A stretch of 5,161 bases of DNA from Armatimonadota bacterium (GTDB lineage Bacteria > Armatimonadota > Armatimonadia > Armatimonadales > Armatimonadaceae). This document shows positions 1-5,103 of the stretch, piece after piece (the stretch's first letter is position 1; each line of letters starts with the position of its first letter). The notes under the pieces are model-generated. The model saw only the letters and a list, made by a program, of their open reading frames with translations. It had not been told where the DNA came from and made no database searches. The translations under genes were made by a program, and so were the position numbers. The stretch spans positions 1 through 5,161 of the forward strand of contig JACMIS010000944.1 in the NCBI GenBank assembly GCA_014381035.1. Direction: 5' to 3'.

Positions 1-44
1 CGCAGTCCGCGAAGGACAAACAAAAGAAACAAAGAGAAGGAAAA

Positions 45-74
45 TTCCCCCAACGCGACGTAGTATTTGGGGAA
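45..74 (+). promoter_or_regulatory. small hairpin in the dehydrogenase leader
   Basis: TTCCCC (45-50) followed by a bulged C and AA (52-53) can pair with TTGGGGAA (67-74), giving an 8-bp stem with one bulge around a 13-base loop. It lies 34 bases before the Shine-Dalgarno. No T tract follows on the + strand, so it is not a standard terminator for upstream transcription. On the - strand it is followed only by TTTT. A role in mRNA stability or leader folding is possible but inferred. Confidence 0.3.
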
Positions 75-108
75 ATCAAAAAACTTCGTTGGACTCGCAA
101 AGGAGCAT

Positions 109-113
109 AGGAG
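109..113 (+). promoter_or_regulatory. Shine-Dalgarno AGGAG that sets the dehydrogenase start
   Basis: AGGAG at 109-113 sits 4 bases before the ATG at 118, and a second AGGAG lies at 101-105. These support initiation at 118 rather than at the in-frame TTG at 67. Starting at 67 would add 17 residues ahead of the beta strand that begins the Rossmann fold, and it lacks a comparable site. Confidence 0.75.
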
Positions 114-117
114 AATT

Positions 118-1278
118 ATGGCGGCAAAACGTCCTATTCGTATCGGTCTGGTCGGCTATCAGTTCATGGGGAAAGCGCACAGCAACGCGTACCGACAGGT
201 GGGTAAGTTCTTTCCCGAAATCGAATTCGAACCGGTACTCACCGCGCTCTGCGGTCGGAGCGAAGAAAAAGTCAAATCGGCGGCGGAGAAGTTCGGCTTT
301 GAATCCTATGAAACCGACTATCACGCATTAATCGCACGAGACGACATTGACCTGATCGACATCGTCACTCCTGGCAACAGTCATGTAGACATCGCGATCA
401 AGGCGGCGGAAGCGGGCAAGATGGTGATCTGCGAGAAACCCCTGGCAAACTCGGTCGCCAATGTCGAGCCGATGGTCAAGGCAGTCAAAGATAACAACGT
501 TCTGAACGCCGTTTGTTTCAACTACCGTTTCGTTCCGGCAGTGCGCCTCGCCCGGAAAATGATCGAGGACGGCGTGCTGGGCAAAATCTACCACTGGCGC
601 AGCGTGTACCTGCAAGATTGGATTGTTGACCCCAAGATGCCGCTCGTATGGCGATTGCAGGGAGATGTCGCGGGTTCCGGTTCGCACGGCGACCTTGTCG
701 CCCATTCGATTGACTTGGCGCATTATCTGGTCGGTCCGATAACGGAAGTTTCCGGAATGCTGGACACGTTCATCAAGCAACGCCCCCTCCTTGCCGAGTC
801 CGACGACCGATTGGGCGGACGTGCTTCCGAGGAGATGGGCGAAGTCACGGTTGACGACTCCTCCATCTTTCTGGCGCGGTTCCAGAACGGCGCGGTCGGG
901 ACATTCGAGGCGACCCGAATGGCGGCAGGACGCAAGAATCACAACAAGTTCGAGATCAACGGATCCCGAGGCTCGATTGTGTTCAACATGGAGCGCATGA
1001 ACGAACTGGAATACTACAACCACGAAGACCCCGCCGAACTGCGCGGCTTCCGCACGATCCAGACCACGGACAGCGTCCATCCGTACACGGCGAACTACTG
1101 GCCCGTCGGACATATTATCGGCTACGAGCACACGTTCGTGAACCTCATGCGCGACGTTTTAGCTGACTTCGCCGCTGGTCGACAAACGCACCCGGACTTC
1201 GTGGACGGTTTGAACTGCCAGCGTGTGCTCGAAGCCGTCAGCAACTCCTCTACCAACCGCTCCTGGCAAACGATTTAG
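118..1278 (+). CDS. Gfo/Idh/MocA-family NAD(P)-dependent oxidoreductase
   Basis: A 386-residue cytosolic dehydrogenase that probably oxidises a hydroxyl of a sugar, inositol or anhydrosugar with NAD(P)+. The N-terminal Rossmann domain opens with GLVGYQFMGKAH (residues 10-21), the family's dinucleotide-binding glycine motif. CEKPLA follows at about 105-110, with K107 as the expected catalytic lysine. The C-terminal substrate domain has GDLVAHSID at about 191-199, where D192 and H196 match the conserved Asp/His pair. The length is normal for the family and nothing appears truncated. The YLQDW...DP..PL.WR stretch (about 164-179) and the GHIIGYEHTF segment near the end recall, from memory, bacterial levoglucosan or inositol dehydrogenase-like members. 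The substrate cannot be read from sequence. No transporter or sugar-pathway gene lies beside it here, so the context does not help. Confidence 0.93.
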   Translation: MAAKRPIRIGLVGYQFMGKAHSNAYRQVGKFFPEIEFEPVLTALCGRSEEKVKSAAEKFGFESYETDYHALIARDDIDLIDIVTPGNSHVDIAIKAAEAGKMVICEKPLANSVANVEPMVKAVKDNNVLNAVCFNYRFVPAVRLARKMIEDGVLGKIYHWRSVYLQDWIVDPKMPLVWRLQGDVAGSGSHGDLVAHSIDLAHYLVGPITEVSGMLDTFIKQRPLLAESDDRLGGRASEEMGEVTVDDSSIFLARFQNGAVGTFEATRMAAGRKNHNKFEINGSRGSIVFNMERMNELEYYNHEDPAELRGFRTIQTTDSVHPYTANYWPVGHIIGYEHTFVNLMRDVLADFAAGRQTHPDFVDGLNCQRVLEAVSNSSTNRSWQTI

Positions 1279-1366
1279 GTTATTGGGTCGTTAGGTTATC
1301 AAGTGATTAGGTGGTTGGAAGTTTCCTGCAATCCTAACTACCCAATCACCTAACAACCCAATACCT
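1277..1366. repeat. long imperfect hairpin of TTAGGT-type units
   Basis: The left arm (1277-1311) and right arm (1333-1366) are near reverse complements. Both arms contain ATTGGGT, a C or T, then GTTAGGT, and both end in TTAGG. The tip (1312-1332) can pair further through GGAA/TTCC. The left arm is itself periodic: TTAGGT recurs at 1275, 1291 and 1307, a 16-base step. The structure begins inside the dehydrogenase stop codon. No T tract follows, so it could end or protect the 3' end of that mRNA without being a classical intrinsic terminator. The composition (T/G on one arm, A/C on the other) differs from the flanking genes and suggests a dispersed palindromic repeat of a REP- or MITE-like kind. 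No transposase or target duplication is visible. Confidence 0.75.
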
Positions 1367-1406
1367 GATGGTGAAAACTCACACGCGGGCGGAAACGAAT
1401 TGCGGT

Positions 1407-1422
1407 AAAATAACGTTATATT
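1407..1422. promoter_or_regulatory. AT-rich palindrome upstream of the zinc-ribbon gene
   Basis: ATAACGTTAT (1410-1419) is a perfect 10-base palindrome. Extending to 1407-1422 pairs 7 of 8 positions. The block also contains -10-like hexamers (TAAAAT at 1406-1411, TATATT at 1417-1422), but no good -35 lies 16-18 bases upstream of either. It is the most AT-rich part of the gap and lies 50 bases before the ATG, so a promoter with an overlapping operator is plausible. This is inferred from symmetry and position only. Confidence 0.4.
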
Positions 1423-1425
1423 CTC

Positions 1426-1441
1426 GTGCGACTCGTCGCAC
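1426..1441. promoter_or_regulatory. perfect 6-bp inverted repeat GTGCGA-CTCG-TCGCAC
   Basis: GTGCGA (1426-1431) and TCGCAC (1436-1441) are exact reverse complements around CTCG. The repeat begins three bases after the AT-rich palindrome and ends 30 bases before the zinc-ribbon gene's ATG. It could act as DNA (a repressor site just downstream of a promoter) or as an RNA hairpin in the 5' leader. No T run follows, so it is not a terminator. Confidence 0.45.
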
Positions 1442-1455
1442 TCATGCCCGCGATA

Positions 1456-1465
1456 TTAGGATACA
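1456..1465 (+). promoter_or_regulatory. TTAGGATACA element before the zinc-ribbon gene
   Basis: This 10-mer precedes the ATG at 1472 by 6 bases and occurs again just upstream of the CobA-HemD gene on the other strand (5122-5113). It includes AGGA (1458-1461), 10 bases from the ATG, which could be a weak Shine-Dalgarno. It also includes TAGGAT (1457-1462), a possible -10 hexamer of the TANNNT type that would give an almost leaderless transcript. The two readings cannot be separated by eye. Confidence 0.3.
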
Positions 1466-1471
1466 GACTCC

Positions 1472-2572
1472 ATGACTCGATGTTTGAAATGTGGTAGTAC
1501 TTTTGCACCTCATGCCCGGTTCTGCTCCGTCTGCGGGGCGGAGTCTGCTCCACCCGCACCGCAGAGCGTGGGCGCGGCACAAAACGGTGCGAACCCGAAT
1601 GTAACCCAGGGCTTTAGTCGTACCAGCACGTTCAACGGTGCCGATCTCGGTACAACGACGGCGTTCACGGCGCAAGGTAACCAGTACGCTCCCAACCCCG
1701 ATGCCGAAAATAAGAAGCGTATGGCAATCGCGATAGGGGGGGGCACCGCACTAGTGATTATTGCCGGTCTGATTTTTGGGTTTTCCAGCGGGCTGTTGGG
1801 CGCGAAAAAGCCTAACACGGGTGGCGCGGCGGTTCTGTCGGCTCCTCCCGCGCAAACGGTTCAGGCACCGCTCCTGACTGCGCCCGCCCCGAGCACGGCA
1901 AATGCCCCCGTCGTCAGCGCGCCTCCGGCTAAAACCAACCCCATGCCTGCAGATGTGATCGACTATCTGCGCTGGCTCAAGACGTTTGAAGCGGGACGGC
2001 TTGCGCTGGAATCGAAAAGTGAAGCGCAAATGCTCCTTGTCGTGCAGGAGTTGATCAAGGTCGGTATGGTTGGGACCAAAAGTATGGGGCTTCTGGAAGG
2101 TGATTCCGAGGAAGCATCGCGGGACGCGAAGAACGCCGGACCGACAATCGACACCCGCGCGACGAACGCTGTTATCGCGGACTGGAACACGGCGGCGGGT
2201 ATATTCCAGCAGAAATCGCCCCCGAATGCCTGCGCAACGCTTGCGAGTAACTATAACGGTGGCTTGACGAGTTCCGTAAAGGGAATGACCGAGATACTGG
2301 GGGCAGGGGTACGCGCCGTGGAGAGCATCAACGCCGCGGGCGGAGAAAAGACGGGTGACGCGAGCGAGGTGCTTTCCTTCCTGACCGACCAGAAAAATAA
2401 CGCCACGATGTCGAAAAACATCGAAGGGTTCTTCACCGCGTCCGACCAATCGCTCGATGCCGTGCGCTCTCAATATACCAACATTCCTCCCGACATTGAC
2501 AAGGGGCAATTCTCTATCAAGAGTGGCAACGCGGGCGGTATCAATATACCGATTCCCGGCTTAGGAATGTAG
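1472..2572 (+). CDS. zinc-ribbon, single-pass membrane protein of unknown function
   Basis: 366 residues; I do not recognise a named family beyond the N-terminal domain. Residues 4-21 form a CxxC-x10-CxxC zinc ribbon (C4, C7, C18, C21) of the short double-zinc-ribbon style. A Gln/Asn/Thr-rich, low-complexity stretch follows to about 80. KKR (81-83) immediately precedes a hydrophobic helix at about 84-110. By the positive-inside rule the ribbon is cytosolic and the rest lies outside the membrane. Residues 111-160 are a Pro/Ala/Thr-rich linker. Residues 160-366 look like a folded, partly helical exported domain with a single cysteine (C254) and a Gly/Ile/Pro-rich end. No signal-peptidase or enzymatic motif is visible. 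The architecture would suit a membrane sensor, tether or envelope protein, but this is inference. The gene stands alone and its end overlaps the opposing dioxygenase gene by 12 bases. Confidence 0.88.
   Translation: MTRCLKCGSTFAPHARFCSVCGAESAPPAPQSVGAAQNGANPNVTQGFSRTSTFNGADLGTTTAFTAQGNQYAPNPDAENKKRMAIAIGGGTALVIIAGLIFGFSSGLLGAKKPNTGGAAVLSAPPAQTVQAPLLTAPAPSTANAPVVSAPPAKTNPMPADVIDYLRWLKTFEAGRLALESKSEAQMLLVVQELIKVGMVGTKSMGLLEGDSEEASRDAKNAGPTIDTRATNAVIADWNTAAGIFQQKSPPNACATLASNYNGGLTSSVKGMTEILGAGVRAVESINAAGGEKTGDASEVLSFLTDQKNNATMSKNIEGFFTASDQSLDAVRSQYTNIPPDIDKGQFSIKSGNAGGINIPIPGLGM
1736..1743 (+). repeat. G8 homopolymer tract in the zinc-ribbon gene
   Basis: Eight consecutive Gs encode G89-G91 (GGG GGG GGC) at the start of the membrane helix. 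Losing one G gives a stop (TAG) four codons past GGG GGG, leaving a soluble protein of about 93 residues. Gaining one G runs to a stop near residue 114. Either change removes the membrane anchor and the exported domain while keeping the zinc ribbon. Confidence 0.9.
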
Positions 2573-3487
2573 GTTAATGGTCACGTTCGGGAGGTGCGCC
2601 TCGATCATCTCCCGCTTCGCTTCCAGCCTTTGCGGCAATTGCAACTTTTGCCCGAGCGTCGCTTCCGTTTCTCCGTCTGCCATGAAGCCGGGCGGATCGG
2701 TTGCCAGTTCAAACAGGATGCCGCCCGGTTCGCGATAATAGATCGAGTGAAAATACTGCCGGTCCATGATCGGCGAGACATGGTAGCCGAGGGTCAGTAG
2801 TTCGTCGCGCCACTTTGTTTGCGTGTCGTCGTCCGGCAACCGGAACGCGACATGGTGAACCGTGCCCGGCCCAGACAAACCATGTGCGTCTCCCTCTTCC
2901 GCTTCCTGAACATATATGGCGTTGCCCGACACGTCCGCGCCGATGGTGAATCGTCCCATGCCCTCGTTTGAAATACCGAACCCCATGCGCTCTGTGAGTA
3001 GTTCCAGCGTCGGTGAAGCCTGAGCCACCTGAAGCGTGACGCTGTCAATCCCGCGAATCGCATACTCTTGCGGCACATCGCCCTTGCCGTTGTCGCCGGG
3101 TCGGGTATCGCCTGCCACTTCCGTCAGAATCAGCGGCAAACCATCGGGGTCGGCAAGCAGGATCCCTACTCCGTTCTCCTCGAACGGGATTCCTTTGTTC
3201 TCCAAACGGGTGCGCCAGAACGCCGTAGCCCCTACAGGGATGGATAACGCAGTCGTCACTACCTGCCCCGTCCCGACTCGCCCCCGCCGCACGCCTGGTA
3301 TCGGGAAGAACGTCAGGATCGTTCCCGGTCGCCCTAAACCATCGCCGTAGTAGAAATGGTAGGTGCCGGGGTCGTCGTAATTGATGGTTCGTTTCACCAG
3401 TCTCAACCCGAGAACGCCGCTGTAGAAATCAATGTTTGTCTGCGGGTCGCTTGCAATCGCCGTTACATGATGCATGCCGTTAATCAT
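2561..3487 (-). CDS. ring-cleaving dioxygenase, VOC/glyoxalase fold (MhqO/PcpA-like)
   Basis: A 308-residue cytosolic, probably Fe(II)-dependent dioxygenase that opens hydroquinone- or catechol-like rings. It has two vicinal-oxygen-chelate halves, about residues 4-125 and 145-265. The first opens with GMHHVTAIA and includes LGLRLVKRTINYDDP, hallmarks of the MhqO/PcpA group. By comparison with PcpA from memory, the metal ligands should be H7, H212 (in HHVAF) and E260 (in GGILFELATDPPGF); all are present. The length is normal (about 310). In Bacillus, relatives are linked to quinone and hydroquinone detoxification; the substrate here is not determined. It lies 44 bases after the CobA-HemD gene on the same strand, so co-transcription is likely. 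ATG at 3487 is the called start. An in-frame ATT at 3496 is better spaced (7 bases) from AAAGGAG and would add three residues. The 3' end overlaps the convergent zinc-ribbon gene by 12 bases. Confidence 0.92.
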   Translation of the reverse strand: MINGMHHVTAIASDPQTNIDFYSGVLGLRLVKRTINYDDPGTYHFYYGDGLGRPGTILTFFPIPGVRRGRVGTGQVVTTALSIPVGATAFWRTRLENKGIPFEENGVGILLADPDGLPLILTEVAGDTRPGDNGKGDVPQEYAIRGIDSVTLQVAQASPTLELLTERMGFGISNEGMGRFTIGADVSGNAIYVQEAEEGDAHGLSGPGTVHHVAFRLPDDDTQTKWRDELLTLGYHVSPIMDRQYFHSIYYREPGGILFELATDPPGFMADGETEATLGQKLQLPQRLEAKREMIEAHLPNVTINLHS

Positions 3488-3499
3488 GTCTCTAATGTC

Positions 3500-3516
3500 G
3501 CCGCTCCTTTCGCGGC
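3500..3516 (-). promoter_or_regulatory. GC hairpin presenting the dioxygenase Shine-Dalgarno in its loop
   Basis: Read on the - strand, GCCGC (3516-3512) and GCGGC (3504-3500) form a 5-bp all-GC stem. The 7-base loop GAAAGGA carries nearly all of the Shine-Dalgarno AAAGGAG (3510-3504). The site is 16 bases from the ATG at 3487, longer than usual, and the 3' stem arm fills much of that distance. Folding would shorten nothing between the loop and the ATG, but could control access to the site. No T tract follows, so it is not an intrinsic terminator. Confidence 0.5.
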
Positions 3517-3531
3517 ACGTAAATGTCGGCT

Positions 3532-5103
3532 TTACCGATCCTTTAAAAGTCGGACGATTTCGTTAATCAAACCGTCCATGGTGTATTCATTAGCGATACA
3601 GTCAGGCGGGCGAATCAGTTCCCGGCACGTCTCGGCGGTGACCGGTCCGATAGCGGCAAGAATCACTCCCGCTGGCACCGGTGTTCCGTTCATCGCCTCG
3701 ACAAAGTTGCGCACCGTGGAGGACGACGCGAACGTAATAATATCCAGTTCCTCGCTCGCGAGAAGTTCGCGTATCTGCTCCGCACCTTCCGCCGCCAGCA
3801 CCGTTTGATACGCGGCAATCACATCCACCGTCGCCCCCTGCGCCCGCCACGTTTCCGGCAACACTTCCCGCGCCTCGGTGGCGCGAGCAAGCAATATCCG
3901 CTTCCCGGCGACGGGTTCCGGGAATTGCGCGACAACCGCCTCCGCGACAAACTCGGTCGGTACGAAATCCGCCAGAATCCCCCTCTCGCGTAGCGCATCG
4001 GCGGTCGCCGGTCCGATAGCGGCGATTTTCACCGAACCGAGTACACGCGCATCGCGCCCGGTGGCAAACAGCCGGTCAAAGGTGTGGGCAACGCCATTCG
4101 CGGAAGTGAAGACCAACCAATCGTAGGGGGCAAGGGCACCGAGTGCCGCATCCAACCCAGCGTAGCTGTCGGCGGGTGGTTCGATGCGGATGGTCGGGAA
4201 CTCGATAGGCTCCGCGCCAAGCAATCGTAGCTTCTCGGATAGCGCGGACGCTTGCTCGCGGGCGCGGGTGACGAGGACACGTTTCCCGAACAGCGGTCCC
4301 GAATCGAACCAGCGGATCGCCTCGCGGTAGCGAACCACGTCGCCGACGACCGTCACTGCGGGTGCGGTGATTCCGGCGGCGCGGGCGACCTCGGCAATAT
4401 CCGCGAGTGTTCCCGTCACCACGCGCTGCTTCGTCCATGTCCCCCATTGGATCAACGCGACCGGTGTTTCCGGAGATCGTCCGTTTTCGATCAGTTTTTG
4501 CGCGTTCTCGGCGAGCGATTCGACGCCCATCAAAAAAACCAGCGTATCGGCGGCGTGCGCGATATGGTCCCAGCGGCGGCGACCTTCGGCTTCCCCGGCA
4601 TCTCGGGTGCCCGACTCGCGGGAGTCGTCGCGCTCATGCCCGGTGATCACCGCGAAACTCGACGCTGCGTCGCGGTGGGTGACGGGAATCCCGGCATAGG
4701 CGGGCGCGGCAATCGCGGAAGTAACGCCGGGAACGATGCGAAACGGCACGCCCCGTTCGCGCAGATACTCGGCTTCCTCGCCGCCCCGCCCGAAGACGAA
4801 CGGGTCGCCGCCTTTGAGCCGCACGACCGTTTTTCCCTCTTTCGCGAATCGCACCATCAGGTCGTTGGTATCTTCCTGCTTGACAAAATGGCGGGCGGAT
4901 TGTTTGCCAACGAAAATACGCTCGGCGTCCGGCGGCGCGTACTGGAGGAGGGAAGGATGCGCGAGTCGGTCATAGATGACCACGTCGGCACGGGTAAGGG
5001 CATCGCGCCCGGCTATAGTAAGAAGTCCGGGGTCACCGGGTCCGGCACCGATTAAGAAAACAGAACCTACAGTAACATGTGTGGTAACTTCAAGTTGGGT
5101 CAC
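3532..5103 (-). CDS. cobA-hemD: fused uroporphyrinogen-III C-methyltransferase / uroporphyrinogen-III synthase (CobA-HemD)
   Basis: A 523-residue bifunctional cytosolic enzyme. The N-terminal half (about 14-262) is an SAM-dependent methyltransferase that converts uroporphyrinogen III to precorrin-2. It shows VFLIGAGPGDPGLLT (15-29), VRLKGGDPFVFGRGGEE (94-110), PGVTSAIAAPAYAGIPVTHR (125-144) and LMGVESLAEN. The C-terminal half (about 273-520) is HemD, which cyclises hydroxymethylbilane to uroporphyrinogen III. It shows GKRVLVTRAREQ, YDWLVFTSANGV and two AAIGPxTA motifs (361-368, 483-490). Both halves are full length, so one chain supplies the sirohaem/cobalamin branch and feeds haem synthesis. 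Residues 157-178 seem longer and more charged than usual after TGHE. The start is GTG at 5103: an in-frame TAG lies at 5121-5119, with no ATG, GTG or TTG between. It is probably the first gene of its unit, followed by the dioxygenase. Confidence 0.95.
   Translation of the reverse strand: MTQLEVTTHVTVGSVFLIGAGPGDPGLLTIAGRDALTRADVVIYDRLAHPSLLQYAPPDAERIFVGKQSARHFVKQEDTNDLMVRFAKEGKTVVRLKGGDPFVFGRGGEEAEYLRERGVPFRIVPGVTSAIAAPAYAGIPVTHRDAASSFAVITGHERDDSRESGTRDAGEAEGRRRWDHIAHAADTLVFLMGVESLAENAQKLIENGRSPETPVALIQWGTWTKQRVVTGTLADIAEVARAAGITAPAVTVVGDVVRYREAIRWFDSGPLFGKRVLVTRAREQASALSEKLRLLGAEPIEFPTIRIEPPADSYAGLDAALGALAPYDWLVFTSANGVAHTFDRLFATGRDARVLGSVKIAAIGPATADALRERGILADFVPTEFVAEAVVAQFPEPVAGKRILLARATEAREVLPETWRAQGATVDVIAAYQTVLAAEGAEQIRELLASEELDIITFASSSTVRNFVEAMNGTPVPAGVILAAIGPVTAETCRELIRPPDCIANEYTMDGLINEIVRLLKDR
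3632..3657 (-). repeat. HemD internal direct repeat, copy B
   Basis: These 26 bases match 3998-4023 at 24 positions; only the two bases at repeat positions 9-10 differ. They encode the second AAIGPVTAE motif of HemD (residues 483-491). The two copies are 366 bases apart, exactly 122 codons, so both are read in the same frame. Confidence 0.85.
3998..4023 (-). repeat. HemD internal direct repeat, copy A
   Basis: This copy encodes the first AAIGPATAD motif (residues 361-369), in the other half of the pseudo-symmetric HemD fold. The near identity at DNA level (24 of 26, including third codon positions) exceeds what the protein motif alone would require. Confidence 0.85.

Larger units (their letters stand above)
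1..117 (+). other. A-rich leader upstream of the dehydrogenase; possible tail of an upstream gene
   Basis: Bases 1-44 are strongly purine- and A-rich. All three forward frames are open at the left edge, so the end of an upstream gene cannot be excluded. One frame stops at 61-63. Another stops at 108-110 and would give a Lys/Arg-rich tail ending 7 bases before the dehydrogenase ATG. Neither tail resembles a family I recognise, and the base composition fits an untranslated leader equally well. I see no convincing -35/-10 pair. The segment ends in the dehydrogenase's Shine-Dalgarno. Confidence 0.4.

Noticed and set aside
67..117. TTG start at 67 extending the dehydrogenase by 17 residues
   Set aside because: The ATG at 118 has a well-placed AGGAG and puts the Rossmann strand at the usual distance from the N terminus; the extension overlaps the leader hairpin and has no ribosome site.
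328..1131. Long open frame on the - strand inside the dehydrogenase gene
   Set aside because: It is fully antisense to a gene with clear family motifs, and its translation shows no recognisable domain; it is a codon-bias shadow.
1277..1366. CRISPR or telomere-like repeat reading of the TTAGGT units
   Set aside because: There are only three spaced TTAGGT units on one arm, with inverted copies on the other and no spacers of uniform length; it is a hairpin, not an array.
1751..2509. 252-residue open frame antisense to the zinc-ribbon gene
   Set aside because: Arg/His-rich, low-plausibility translation with no motif; the + strand frame has the zinc ribbon and membrane helix.
2537..2550. GGTAT-CAAT-ATACC hairpin near the end of the zinc-ribbon gene as a terminator
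   Set aside because: Only 5 bp, inside the coding region, and with no T tract after it.
4252..5055. 267-residue open frame on the + strand opposite CobA-HemD
   Set aside because: The - strand frame carries conserved SUMT motifs throughout; the + frame has Arg/Gly-rich nonsense-like content and no ribosome site I can see.
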